This document shows, piece after piece, positions 7,050 through 15,863 of a stretch of DNA of 64,000 bases. The DNA comes from Gemmobacter lutimaris (GTDB taxonomy: Bacteria > Pseudomonadota > Alphaproteobacteria > Rhodobacterales > Rhodobacteraceae): the NCBI RefSeq assembly GCF_003570715.1, contig NZ_QXXQ01000001.1, positions 62,001 through 126,000 on the forward strand, read 5' to 3'. Position numbers and translations under genes: made by a program. Positions within the stretch are counted from its first letter, which is position 1. Every line of letters starts with the position of its first letter. The notes under the pieces were generated by a model. It saw nothing but the letters and a program-made list of their open reading frames with translations. It did not search any database and was not told where the DNA came from.

Positions 7050-8669
7050 TCATACCCGACGGGCCAGGCAATAGTGCCAGGGCCCCAAAATCGCTTTCCC
7101 ACCGTCGGCAGGTTGCCCGCCGATGTTCTGACCCACCGTCTCCCACCGGCCTTCCGGCAAGTCGATCTCTTGCGTGCCTTCGCCAAGGTTGAAGGCACAG
7201 AAAATCTCTTCACTGCCCTGGCGATGGAACCGGATCACGGCGCCCACCGCCTCGATCCCTGTCATGGTGCCCTCGCGCAGCACCGGATGGGCACGCCGGA
7301 AAGCCAGCGCGGCGCGGTAGAATTCGAGCATGGATGCCTCCACCCCCGTCTGCGCCCCGACGGCCCGCGTCAGATGTGGCGCTGTCACCGGCAGCCAGGC
7401 GCGCGGGCCAGTGGTAAAGCCACCCTGCGCATTGTCCTGCTGCCAGACCATCGGCGTGCGCGCGCCGTCGCGACCCTTGAACTCGGGCCAGAACTCGATG
7501 CCATAAGGGTCTTGCAGATCCTCAAAGGCGATCTCAGCTTCCGGCAGGCCCAGTTCTTCGCCCTGATACAGGCAGACCGAGCCGCGCAGGCACATCAGCA
7601 ACGCCGTATAAGCCTTTGCACCCTCATCTGAAAGTTTCCAGCGCGTGATATGGCGCACCGTGTCATGGTTGGAATAGCTCCAGCACGGCCAGGCATCCGG
7701 GGCAGCAGCGGCCATGCGGGCAAAGGTTGCCTCCACGCCATCAGCCGTCAGTCGCTTGGGTTGCAGCATCTCGAACGGATAGCACATCTGCACCTTGTCG
7801 CCGCCCGAGGTATATTCGGCCATGATTTCCAGACCGCGCTGGGCATCACCGACCTCGCCCACCGCCGCCGCACCGTAGGGCACCAGAACGGCACGGAATT
7901 TCCGCAGGAATTCAAGGTTCTCTGGCTGGTTCTTGTCGAACAGGTGCATCTGGTGGTTATAGGGGTTCACCGCGGGCGCAATGGAATCGTTGCGCAGCTC
8001 CTTTGGAAGCGCAGGATTGTCGCGCAAGTATTTGTCTGCGAAGTAGAAGTTTATGGTATCCAAACGGAAACCATCCACCCCGCGCGCCAGCCAGAACCGT
8101 GTCACATCAAGCTGCGCTTCCTGCACATCCGGGTTGTGGAAGTTCAGGTCGGGCTGCGAAGTCAGGAAGTTGTGCAGGTAATATTGCTCGCGCCGGGCAT
8201 CCCAGGACCAGGCCGAGCCGCCGAAGATCGACAGCCAGTTGTTTGGCGGCGTGCCATCGGGCTTCGCATCGGCCCAGACATACCAGTCGGCCTTCGGATT
8301 ATCCCGGCTCTGCCGGCTTTCGCGGAACCACGGATGCTGGTCGGAACTGTGCGACAGCACGAGGTCGATCATCACCCGCAGGCCAAGCTCATGCGCCCGC
8401 GTCACCAGTGCGTCGAAATCGGCCAGCGTGCCGAACATAGGATCGACGTCGCAATAATCGCTGACGTCATAGCCGAAATCCTTCATCGGCGAGGTGAAGA
8501 ACGGGCTGATCCAGATCGCATCGGCGCCAAGGGCCGCGATGTGGTCCAGCCGCGCGGTGATGCCCGGCAGGTCGCCGATACCGTCGCCGTTGCTGTCCTG
8601 AAAGCTGCGCGGGTAGATCTGATAGATCACCGCGCCGCGCCACCAGTCGGGGTCTTTGGGAAGGGTCAT
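7050..8669 (-). CDS. aglA: Alpha-glucosidase, GH13
   Basis: A 539-residue cytosolic GH13 enzyme that hydrolyses imported alpha-glucosides such as maltose, sucrose or trehalulose-type sugars to glucose. The (beta/alpha)8 signature regions are intact: the first conserved region DLVLSHSS near residue 103, nucleophile Asp204 in DGFRLD, acid/base Glu272 in GEVGD, and Asp336 in SNHD. The start of the protein (WWRGAVIYQIYPRSFQDSNGDG) is diagnostic of oligo-1,6-/alpha-glucosidases, with the calcium-site DSNGDGIGD present. It begins 7 bases after the aglG stop, within the agl operon. Confidence 0.95.
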   Translation of the reverse strand: MTLPKDPDWWRGAVIYQIYPRSFQDSNGDGIGDLPGITARLDHIAALGADAIWISPFFTSPMKDFGYDVSDYCDVDPMFGTLADFDALVTRAHELGLRVMIDLVLSHSSDQHPWFRESRQSRDNPKADWYVWADAKPDGTPPNNWLSIFGGSAWSWDARREQYYLHNFLTSQPDLNFHNPDVQEAQLDVTRFWLARGVDGFRLDTINFYFADKYLRDNPALPKELRNDSIAPAVNPYNHQMHLFDKNQPENLEFLRKFRAVLVPYGAAAVGEVGDAQRGLEIMAEYTSGGDKVQMCYPFEMLQPKRLTADGVEATFARMAAAAPDAWPCWSYSNHDTVRHITRWKLSDEGAKAYTALLMCLRGSVCLYQGEELGLPEAEIAFEDLQDPYGIEFWPEFKGRDGARTPMVWQQDNAQGGFTTGPRAWLPVTAPHLTRAVGAQTGVEASMLEFYRAALAFRRAHPVLREGTMTGIEAVGAVIRFHRQGSEEIFCAFNLGEGTQEIDLPEGRWETVGQNIGGQPADGGKAILGPWHYCLARRV

Positions 8670-8676
8670 GGATCTC

Positions 8677-9804
8677 TCACTTCACCGAGCCGGCCAAGAG
8701 GCCGCGCACGAGGTATTTTTGCATTGCGAAGAACACGATCAGAGGCACGGCAATGGACACGAAGGCAGAGGCGGCAAGGATTTCCCATTCCCCCCCCTTG
8801 GAGCCCATCAGCTCGCGCAGGAGGCCGGTCATCACCAGTTGGTCGGGGTTGTTGCCAAGGAAGACGGTGGCAACCAGCAGGTCGTTCCATGTCCAGAGGA
8901 ACTGGAAGATCGCAAAGGAGGCCAGCGCCGGAAAACTGAGCGGAAGGATGATCTTGAGGAAGATCTGGAAGTCGGTGGCCCCATCGACGCGCGCGCTTTC
9001 GATGATCTCGCGCGGCAGGCCGACCATGTAGTTGCGCAGAAGGTAGATCGCCAGTGGCAGGCCGAAGCCGGAATGCGCCAGCCAGATTCCTATGTATTCC
9101 TTGCCGATGCCAAGCTGGTTGTGCAGCTTCAGAAGCGGGATGAGCGCCATCTGCAACGGCACGACCAGCAAGCCCACCACCGCGGCAATCAGCAGCGCGC
9201 GGCCCGGAAACTCCATCCACGCCAGCGCATAGGCCGCGAAGGCCGCGATCAGGATCGGGATGATCGTGGCAGGGATCGTCACCGTCATGGTGTTGAGGAA
9301 GGCGCGGCCCAGCCCCTCGGCGAACATCACGCGGCGGTAATTGTCGAGCGTGAAGCGCGGCGGGGAGACTGAACTGACGAAGATGCGGGGCGAGCGGCCC
9401 TCGAACTGCGCGGGTGCGGTCAGGCGGTAGTCGCCATTGGACTGCACCGCCAGCTTCACCCCGTCCTTCAGATCGGCCTCGGCCCCCGGGGCGAAGGCGG
9501 CGGGCGCACGGGAATTGACCCCGAAGGCCGTGACCTCGCCCCCTGCACCGTCAAACACATTGCCGTCGATCACCCAGAGCGGCCCGTCCTGCCGTTGCGT
9601 ATCTGCATCGCCGGCGCGGTAGACGATGTTCTGTTCAGCCGGGAACAAGGATCGCCACCAGCCCGAGGTGGTGATCTGGTCGCGGTCACGGAAGGACGAC
9701 ACCAAAAGCCCGATCGTCGGCAGCACCCACAGAAGCACCAGCGCGGCAGTGGCGAGATGCACGGCCCAGACCAGCGAGGATTTTGTTCCTGCGATATTGT
9801 CCAT
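8677..9804 (-). CDS. aglG: Alpha-glucoside ABC transporter permease AglG
   Basis: A 375-residue inner-membrane permease of the MalG type. A first helix at about residues 12-35 is followed by an unusually long periplasmic segment (about 40-155, strand-rich, few hydrophobic residues), then five helices with the EAA loop around IIESARVDGATDFQIFLKIILPLS that docks with AglK. Ordinary MalG/UgpE proteins are about 280-300 residues; the extra segment is known to me from AglG-type permeases. The start codon shares its A with the aglF stop (TGATG), indicating coupled translation. Confidence 0.92.
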   Translation of the reverse strand: MDNIAGTKSSLVWAVHLATAALVLLWVLPTIGLLVSSFRDRDQITTSGWWRSLFPAEQNIVYRAGDADTQRQDGPLWVIDGNVFDGAGGEVTAFGVNSRAPAAFAPGAEADLKDGVKLAVQSNGDYRLTAPAQFEGRSPRIFVSSVSPPRFTLDNYRRVMFAEGLGRAFLNTMTVTIPATIIPILIAAFAAYALAWMEFPGRALLIAAVVGLLVVPLQMALIPLLKLHNQLGIGKEYIGIWLAHSGFGLPLAIYLLRNYMVGLPREIIESARVDGATDFQIFLKIILPLSFPALASFAIFQFLWTWNDLLVATVFLGNNPDQLVMTGLLRELMGSKGGEWEILAASAFVSIAVPLIVFFAMQKYLVRGLLAGSVK

Positions 9805-10796
9805 CAGCGCATCTCCTTCCGGGCATTGCGGATGTTCCAGATCATGATCGGCGTCACCATCAGCATGATGACCAACGCAACGACCGAGGCCCGCCCGGTA
9901 TCATTGCCGCGGAACATCCAGTCGAACATGAGGTTGGCCAGAACCTGCGTCCCCCACTGGCCATTGGTCATCGCCAGCACGATGTCGAAGACCTTCAGCA
10001 CGGTGATGGTGATCGTTGTCCAGACCACCGCGATGGTGCCCCAGATCTGCGGCACCTTGATGCGGGCGAAGATCTGCAAGGGTGAGGCACCGTCGAGGAT
10101 CGCGGCCTCCACCGTTTCCTCGGGGATCCCGCGCAGTGCTGCGGACAGGATCACCATGGCAAAGCCGGTCTGAATCCAGATCAGCACGATCATCAGCATG
10201 AAGCTGTTGCCCGGCTCCAGCGTCAGCCAGGTTTGCGGCTGGCCACCCAGCGAGACCCAGATCGCATTGAGCATGCCGATCTCGGTCTGGCCGTCGCCGC
10301 GATAGTCGTAGATGAATTTCCAGATCACCGAGGCGCCGACGAAGGAAATCGCCATTGGCATGAAGATCATCGCCTTGGCGAAATTGCCCCAGCGGATCCG
10401 GTCGGTCAGGGCGGCGGCGATCAGCCCGAAGAAGGTCGATGCGGCAGGCACCACCAGCAGCCAAAGGATGTTGTTGCGCATCGATTCCCGGAACTTGGAA
10501 TCGCTGACCAGCCAAGAATAATTGTCGAAGCCAACATAGGTCTGGCCGGAGGAATCGTGGAACGAATACCAGACCGACACGAAGACCGGATAGACCAGAT
10601 AGACCGCCAGCAGCAGCACGGCAGGCATCAGGAACAGCCAGGGCCGGATCTGCGCGGCGCGGGCGATGTTGCGCCCGGCATCTGCCCCGCGCGGTGGCAG
10701 CAGCGTGTCGAGGATCAGGTTCGACAGAAAGAAATAGGCGACGCATCCGAAGACACCGATCACGATGGTGCCGCCCGCCATCAGTAGCTGTTCCAT
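9804..10796 (-). CDS. aglF: Alpha-glucoside ABC transporter permease AglF
   Basis: A 330-residue MalF-type permease with an N-terminal helix (about 8-30), a second at about 60-85 and a transmembrane domain with the EAA loop EETVEAAILDGASPLQIFARIKVPQ. It pairs with AglG to form the translocation channel. The ATG at 10796 was preferred over one at 10811 because AAGGGGG lies about 5-10 bases upstream of it and includes the upstream alternative. A strong hairpin at 10831-10854 separates it from the binding-protein gene. Confidence 0.9.
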   Translation of the reverse strand: MEQLLMAGGTIVIGVFGCVAYFFLSNLILDTLLPPRGADAGRNIARAAQIRPWLFLMPAVLLLAVYLVYPVFVSVWYSFHDSSGQTYVGFDNYSWLVSDSKFRESMRNNILWLLVVPAASTFFGLIAAALTDRIRWGNFAKAMIFMPMAISFVGASVIWKFIYDYRGDGQTEIGMLNAIWVSLGGQPQTWLTLEPGNSFMLMIVLIWIQTGFAMVILSAALRGIPEETVEAAILDGASPLQIFARIKVPQIWGTIAVVWTTITITVLKVFDIVLAMTNGQWGTQVLANLMFDWMFRGNDTGRASVVALVIMLMVTPIMIWNIRNARKEMR

Positions 10797-10830
10797 GTTT
10801 CCCCCTTGCATCGAAGGCAGCCGCAGACTT

Positions 10831-10854
10831 CCCGCCCGGATTGGTCCGGGCGGG
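10831..10854 (-). other. Intercistronic hairpin between aglE and aglF
   Basis: A perfect 10-base-pair GC stem (CCCGCCCGGA / TCCGGGCGGG) closes a TTGG loop in the 81-base gap between aglE and aglF. No T run follows, so it is more likely an mRNA-stabilising element or partial terminator that keeps binding-protein mRNA in excess, as seen in other sugar ABC operons (malE-malF). This role is inferred. Confidence 0.65.
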
Positions 10855-10877
10855 ACGCACTCGTTACATCGCGCGTT

Positions 10878-12227
10878 TTACTTCAGCGTATCCCAGGTCT
10901 TCTGGATCTCGGCCGCAACGGCGGCGGCATCCTTGCCACCGGAGTAATCGACCATTCCGGTCCAGAAAGCCCCGGCGCCGATCGGTCCGGGCATCAGGTC
11001 GGAAGCGTCAAAGCGGAAGGTGGTGGCGTTCAGAAGAATGTCGCCCATCTTCTTCAGCGTCTCGTCGCCATAAGCTTCGGGATTGACGCCCTTGTGCGGG
11101 GTCAGGAAGCCCTTCTGCGCCATCCAGACCTCGTGCGCGATGGGCGTTTCGAGGAACTGGATGAAGGCGCGCGCGGCAGGGCTGTCCTTCATCATCCCGA
11201 AAACCGTGCCCGCGCCCAGAACCGGCTGGCCCAGATCCTTGCCCGCATAGGCCGGGAAATAGAAGAAATCGGCATCCTGACCGATCACCGTGCCTTCGGG
11301 GAAGAAGGACGGGATGAAGCTGGCCTGACGGTGCATGTAGCAGGCCGGCGGCGAGGCAAACAGGCCCTTCGGGCTGTCACGGAAATCGGTGGAGGCGACA
11401 CCGCCCGCGCCACCCGCCACCCAGGCGTCGTTGCGCGCAAAGGCGCCATATTCCTCGATGGCATTGACCACGACGGGGTCATCGAACTTCAGATCATTGC
11501 TGACCCAGCGGTCGTAATTCTCGGGCGAGGTGGTGCGCAGCATCATGTCCTCGACCCAGTCGGTCGCGGGCCAGCCGGTCGCCCCGCCCGAGCCAAGCCC
11601 GATGCACCACGGCGTGCCGCCGTCATCAACGATCTGCTGTGACAGCGCTTTCAGCTCTTCCATGGTCTTGGGCACTTCATAGCCCGCGTCCTCGAAATTC
11701 TCGGGCACATACCAGACCAGCGATTTCAGGTCGGCCTTGTAGAAGAAACCGTAAAGACCCGGCGTGCCGTCCTTGCCGGGGAACGTCGCCAGATCGACCC
11801 AGCTTTGCCCGGCGGCATAGTTTTCGGCCACCCATTTCGCGGTCTCGTCGCCCAGCGGCACCACAAAGCCCTTGCTGGCCAGATCGCGCAGCAGGCCAGG
11901 CTGCGGGAAGACCGCAATGTCGGGCGGCGACCCCGCCTGTGCATCAATGACGATCTGCTGTTCAAAGCTGTCGGAGCCGCTGTAGTTCACCTTGGCGCCG
12001 GTCGCCGCCTCGAAATAGGCAATGACGCTTTCGACCAGATCCTTGTCAGGGCCAAGCCATGGGCCGAGGATCGTCAGTTCCTGCCCCGACAGATCCTGCT
12101 TGAACGCCTCGAAGCTGTTCCAGTTCAGCCGCGCATCCTCGCCCGGTGCGAATTTCAGATCGCGCGCCCCGGCCTGACCGGCCAACAGGGCGATCACCGC
12201 CGCGCTTGCGCACAGGGTCCGTTTCAT
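10878..12227 (-). CDS. aglE: Alpha-glucoside ABC transporter substrate-binding protein
   Basis: A 449-residue periplasmic solute-binding protein (family 1) with a Sec signal peptide: MKRT, a hydrophobic core ASAAVIALLAG and a likely cleavage after QAGA. The mature protein begins DLKFAPGEDARLNWNS, and a Trp-rich lobe (WCIGLGSGGATGWPATDWVED) suits sugar binding. The ATG at 12227 is chosen because GGGAGG lies 6 bases upstream; an ATG at 12233 overlaps that box. It is the first gene of the operon, downstream of a LacI-type site at 12294-12310. Confidence 0.92.
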   Translation of the reverse strand: MKRTLCASAAVIALLAGQAGARDLKFAPGEDARLNWNSFEAFKQDLSGQELTILGPWLGPDKDLVESVIAYFEAATGAKVNYSGSDSFEQQIVIDAQAGSPPDIAVFPQPGLLRDLASKGFVVPLGDETAKWVAENYAAGQSWVDLATFPGKDGTPGLYGFFYKADLKSLVWYVPENFEDAGYEVPKTMEELKALSQQIVDDGGTPWCIGLGSGGATGWPATDWVEDMMLRTTSPENYDRWVSNDLKFDDPVVVNAIEEYGAFARNDAWVAGGAGGVASTDFRDSPKGLFASPPACYMHRQASFIPSFFPEGTVIGQDADFFYFPAYAGKDLGQPVLGAGTVFGMMKDSPAARAFIQFLETPIAHEVWMAQKGFLTPHKGVNPEAYGDETLKKMGDILLNATTFRFDASDLMPGPIGAGAFWTGMVDYSGGKDAAAVAAEIQKTWDTLK

Positions 12228-12293
12228 TGTCATCCTCCCGTTCCTCCTCCATCGGCGCTTCGATCCGGCGCCGCCTCCCTTAGCGGAATCACA

Positions 12294-12310
12294 TTTCAAA
12301 CCGCTTTGGA
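12294..12310. promoter_or_regulatory. Putative AglR (LacI-type) operator near aglE promoter
   Basis: TTTCAAACCGCTTTGGA lies 67 bases upstream of the aglE start. It shares ATTT(C/G)AAAC(C)GCTTTGG with a second site at 12450-12464 before the LacI gene, differing by one extra C. Two near-identical dyad-like elements in one 247-base divergent gap next to a LacI gene argue for operator function; no binding evidence can be drawn from sequence alone. Confidence 0.5.
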
Positions 12311-12449
12311 TTGGGACAGCTAAGTCGGCGCACCCCTTGTTGTCAACGAATCTTCACTACGATCCGCAATTTCCAATCCATCAATCGCCTCTTGATCCGG
12401 TCATTTCGGCTTTGACGCCCCTGCCCCATGCCGCTAACATCCCGGCGAA

Positions 12450-12464
12450 TTTGAAACGCTTTGG
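12450..12464. promoter_or_regulatory. Putative AglR (LacI-type) operator upstream of the LacI gene
   Basis: TTTGAAACGCTTTGG has the central CG of LacI-family sites and closely repeats the element at 12294-12310. It ends 10 bases before the regulator ATG, so bound protein would block its own transcription or early elongation (autoregulation, inferred). Confidence 0.5.
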
Positions 12465-12474
12465 CTGAACCGAC

Positions 12475-13500
12475 ATGAACCTGAAGGAGCTTGCCCGTAA
12501 ACTCGACCTCTCGCCGACCACGGTGAGCCGGGCTCTGAACGGCTACCCGGAGGTCAACGAGGCGACCCGTGAAAGAGTAGCGGCGGCAGCGCGAAAATAC
12601 AACTATCAGCCGAATACGCGCGCCATTCGTCTCGCTACAGGACGTGCCATGGCGGTCGGGCATGTGATCCCCGTGGCAACCCGGCACGAGATCGTGAACC
12701 CGGTCTTTGCCGATTTCATCGCAGGCGCGGGCGAGGTCTATTCCCGCAACGGCTATGACCTGCTTCTGTCGGTCGTCCCCGATGATGACGAGGAACGCGC
12801 CTATCGGGAACTGAAATCGCGTGGCACGGTGGACGGGGTGATCGTCCATTCGCCACGCATGCAGGATGAACGCATCCCGCTCCTGCATGATCTGGGCATT
12901 CCCTTTGTTGTGCATGGCCGTGCCACCGACAGCGCCCGGCCTTACCCTTGGGTCGATGTGAACAACCGCCGTGCCTTCCAGCGCGCGACCGAATTCCTGC
13001 TGGACCTCGGGCATCGGCGCATCGCCCTGCTGAACGGGCTGGAATTCATGGATTTCGCCATTCGTCGCCGGGCGGGATATGAGGCAGCACTGGCCGCCCA
13101 CGGCATCACACCGGACCCCGCCATCATGGCCGCCGAGGAAATGACGGAAACCTGCGGGCACCGGCTGGGCGTGGCGCTGCTGTCGGCTCCCAACCCGCCG
13201 ACCGCCTTTCTGGTGTCCTCCATGATCATGGGGCTTGGCCTGCGCCGTGCCATCGAGGAACGCGGGCTGCGCATGGGGCGCGATGTTTCGGTCATCATCC
13301 ATGACGACGAACTGAGCTATCTGCGCAATGGCGATGACGTGCCGATCTTTACCGCCACCCGGTCTTCCGTGCGCGAGGCCGGGCGTCAGGCCGCCGCGAT
13401 GCTGATCGGGCTGATCCGGGGCGAGGCCGGGGCGCCGCGCGAGTTGCTGATGGAGGCAGAGTTGATCATCGGTCAATCCACGGGCCCGCATCGTGGCTGA
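12475..13500 (+). CDS. aglR: LacI family regulator of the alpha-glucoside genes
   Basis: A 341-residue LacI/GalR repressor. The first 20 residues hold the helix-turn-helix LARKLDLSPTTVSRALNG, followed by a hinge ending near residue 60 and a periplasmic-binding-type sugar domain. It is divergent from aglE, the same arrangement as aglR/aglEFGAK in rhizobia, so it very likely controls that operon; an alpha-glucoside or glucose derivative would be the inducer. Its stop overlaps the GTG start of the GH1 gene by 8 bases, so regulator, beta-glucosidase and glucokinase probably share a transcript. Confidence 0.9.
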   Translation: MNLKELARKLDLSPTTVSRALNGYPEVNEATRERVAAAARKYNYQPNTRAIRLATGRAMAVGHVIPVATRHEIVNPVFADFIAGAGEVYSRNGYDLLLSVVPDDDEERAYRELKSRGTVDGVIVHSPRMQDERIPLLHDLGIPFVVHGRATDSARPYPWVDVNNRRAFQRATEFLLDLGHRRIALLNGLEFMDFAIRRRAGYEAALAAHGITPDPAIMAAEEMTETCGHRLGVALLSAPNPPTAFLVSSMIMGLGLRRAIEERGLRMGRDVSVIIHDDELSYLRNGDDVPIFTATRSSVREAGRQAAAMLIGLIRGEAGAPRELLMEAELIIGQSTGPHRG

Positions 13501-14809
13501 TCCGATCCCGCCGCGCGCCACCTTCCCGCCGGGCTTCCTGTTCGGTGCCGCCACCGCCGCCTATCAGGTGGAGGGCACGCGCTTCGGCGGTTGTGGCCCC
13601 TCGCACTGGGACACCTTTGCCGCAACGCCCGGCAATGTGGTGCGCGCCGAGGATGGCGCCACCGCCTGCGACCATTACCACCGCTGGCCCGAGGATCTGG
13701 ACCTTGCCGCCCGCGCCCATATGGATGCCTGGCGCTTTTCGACCAACTGGTCGCGGGTGATGCCGGATGGCGTGACGGTAAACCCCGAGGGTCTGGATTT
13801 CTATGACCGGCTTGTCGATGGCATGCTGGCGCGCGGGCTCAAACCGTTCCTGACGCTCTATCACTGGGATCTGCCCGCCGCGCTGGCCGATCTTGGCGGC
13901 TGGCGCAACCGCGACACCTGCGCGCGTTTCGCCGATTTCGCCGAGGTGATGACCTGCCGAATTGGCGACCGCCTCGCCACCACCGCCACGATCAATGAGC
14001 CGTGGTGCGTGGCATGGCTGTCGCATTTCCTCGGCGCCCATGCGCCCGGCCTGCGTGACATCCGCGCCGCCGCCCGCGCCATGCACCATATCCTTCTGGC
14101 GCATGGAATGGCCATCGAACGGCTGCGCGGGCTGGGTCAGCAAGACCTTGGAATCGTGCTGAACTTCGACCGCGCGATTCCCGCCAGCGAGACGCCAGCC
14201 GACATCGCCGCCGCCACGCGGCAGGATGCAATTTTCAATCGCTGGTTCATCGAGGCCATCACGAACGGCGCTTACCCGACCGAAGCGCTGGAGGGGCTGG
14301 AGCCGCATCTGCCGCACGGCTGGCAAGACGACATGGCGGTGATCCGTCAGCCGCTCGACTGGCTGGGCGTCAACTACTACACCCGCCACATCCATGCCGC
14401 CGCCCCCGGCCCCTGGCCCGCCACGCGCGAGGTGGAAGGCCCGCTGCCGAAAACCCAGATGGGATGGGAAATCCACCCCGAGGGGCTGGAGCATTTCCTG
14501 ACCCGTCTCGCCCGCGATCATGTCGGCAATCTGCCGGTCTATGTCACCGAAAATGGCATGGCGCTGGCCGAGCCGCTGGACGACGCGACCCGCATCGCCT
14601 TTGTCGCCGATCACTTGCGCGCCACGCAACGCGCCATCGCGGCGGGCGCCAATGTGCAGGGCTTCTTCTACTGGTCGATGCTCGACAATTATGAATGGGC
14701 GGAAGGTTATGAAAAACGCTTCGGCCTCGTGCATGTTGATTTCGAGACCTTGGCAAGAACCCCGAAAGCATCCTATCACGCGCTCGCGCAGGCATTGGCG
14801 CGGAACTGA
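13493..14809 (+). CDS. GH1 beta-glucosidase
   Basis: A 438-residue glycoside hydrolase family 1 enzyme, slightly short of the common 450-470 but complete. Acid/base Glu169 is in TINEP and the nucleophile Glu353 in VTENG; the N-terminal GFLFGAATAAYQVEG block and the C-terminal GFFYWSMLDNYEWAEGYEKRFGL block are classical. No signal peptide, so it is cytosolic and acts on imported beta-glucosides. The start is GTG at 13493, inside the end of the LacI gene (8-base overlap). An enzyme for beta-glucosides in an alpha-glucoside locus broadens the sugar range of the unit. Confidence 0.95.
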   Translation: MADPIPPRATFPPGFLFGAATAAYQVEGTRFGGCGPSHWDTFAATPGNVVRAEDGATACDHYHRWPEDLDLAARAHMDAWRFSTNWSRVMPDGVTVNPEGLDFYDRLVDGMLARGLKPFLTLYHWDLPAALADLGGWRNRDTCARFADFAEVMTCRIGDRLATTATINEPWCVAWLSHFLGAHAPGLRDIRAAARAMHHILLAHGMAIERLRGLGQQDLGIVLNFDRAIPASETPADIAAATRQDAIFNRWFIEAITNGAYPTEALEGLEPHLPHGWQDDMAVIRQPLDWLGVNYYTRHIHAAAPGPWPATREVEGPLPKTQMGWEIHPEGLEHFLTRLARDHVGNLPVYVTENGMALAEPLDDATRIAFVADHLRATQRAIAAGANVQGFFYWSMLDNYEWAEGYEKRFGLVHVDFETLARTPKASYHALAQALARN

Positions 14810-14860
14810 CGCCCCCACGGTTGCTCTGGCCCGGCACCCGCTTATGCAACGGAGGATAGC

Positions 14861-15811
14861 ATGAGTGACCCCTTCTCGCTGGTTGCCGATATCGGTGGCA
14901 CCAATACCCGCGTGGCGCTGGCAGATGGCAAGACCATCCGCGCGGACAGTATCCGCCGGTTCCGCAATGCCGAGTTTCCGGGGCTGGAAACCATTCTGCG
15001 CCGTTACCTGGACGATGCGGGGGTGAAGGATTGCGCGGGCGCCTGTGTCGCGGCGGCCGGGCCGGTGCGGCATGGTGTGGCGACCATGACCAACCTTAGC
15101 TGGACGATCGACGGCGCCGCACTGAGCCGCGCCACCGGGGCGGAACGGGTGGCGATCCTGAACGACCTTCAGGCGCAGGGGCATGCGCTCGGCCATATCG
15201 CCGAGGACAAGCTGGCCCGCATCATCGACGGCCCGGTGCAGCCCGAGGACGCCAAGCTGGTGATCGGCGCGGGCACCGGCTTCAACGCGGCCCCCGTGCA
15301 TGACGCGCGCGGTGTGCGCATCGTCGCCGCCTCGGAATGTGGTCATATCAACATGCCCATCCGCACCGAGGCCGACCTGCGACTCGCCCGTTTCGTGGAA
15401 ACCGCGCATGGCTTTCCGGGGGTCGAGGACGTGCTGGCCGGGCGCGGGCTGGAACGGCTTTATGCCTTCGTGCGCAGCGAGGCGGGCGACCCCGGCGAGA
15501 TGTCGGCGGCCGAAATCATGGAGGCGCTGGCCGAGGGCGATGCCGCGGCCGAGGCCGCCGGGCGGCTCTACGTTCGCCTGCTCGGGGCAGAGATCGGCAA
15601 TCTGGCGCTGGTGCATCTGCCCTTTGGGGGCATCTTCCTGATCGGTGGCGTCGCCCGCGCCTTCCAGCCCTGGCTTGATCGTTTCGGTTTTGCCGATGCC
15701 TTCCGTGACAAGGGGCGTTTCGCCGGCTTCATGGCGAATTTCGCCGTTTCAGTCATCGAGGATGACTATGCCGCGCTGACCGGCTGCGCGGTCTATCTGG
15801 ACAATCTGTAA
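14861..15811 (+). CDS. glk: Glucokinase
   Basis: A 316-residue ATP-dependent glucokinase (Glk type) that makes glucose 6-phosphate from glucose freed by AglA and the GH1 enzyme. The phosphate-binding motif ADIGGTNTRV starts at residue 9; GAGTGFNAAP and AASECGHINMP (sugar and catalytic region) and the FGGIFLIGGVA adenosine motif follow. GGAGG sits 6 bases before the ATG. It lies 51 bases after the GH1 gene and ends at a strong terminator at 15821-15846, so it closes the aglR-GH1-glk transcript. Confidence 0.95.
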   Translation: MSDPFSLVADIGGTNTRVALADGKTIRADSIRRFRNAEFPGLETILRRYLDDAGVKDCAGACVAAAGPVRHGVATMTNLSWTIDGAALSRATGAERVAILNDLQAQGHALGHIAEDKLARIIDGPVQPEDAKLVIGAGTGFNAAPVHDARGVRIVAASECGHINMPIRTEADLRLARFVETAHGFPGVEDVLAGRGLERLYAFVRSEAGDPGEMSAAEIMEALAEGDAAAEAAGRLYVRLLGAEIGNLALVHLPFGGIFLIGGVARAFQPWLDRFGFADAFRDKGRFAGFMANFAVSVIEDDYAALTGCAVYLDNL

Positions 15812-15820
15812 AATACAGAA

Positions 15821-15846
15821 AAGCCCGCCACTTGGCGGGCCTTTCC
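15821..15846. terminator. Bidirectional intrinsic terminator between glk and coxM
   Basis: The stem GCCCGCC/GGCGGGC with an ACTT loop is followed on the plus strand by CTTTCC and on the minus strand by TTTTCTGTATTTT. It lies 9 bases after the glk stop and 17 bases after the convergent coxM stop, so it can end both transcripts. Confidence 0.85.
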
Positions 15847-15863
15847 TTGGTATAGCATGAAGA

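Noticed and set aside
13466-15616. Minus-strand open frame of about 700 codons opposite the GH1 and glk genes
   Set aside because: The plus strand carries intact catalytic motifs of both enzymes; the antisense product has no recognisable fold.
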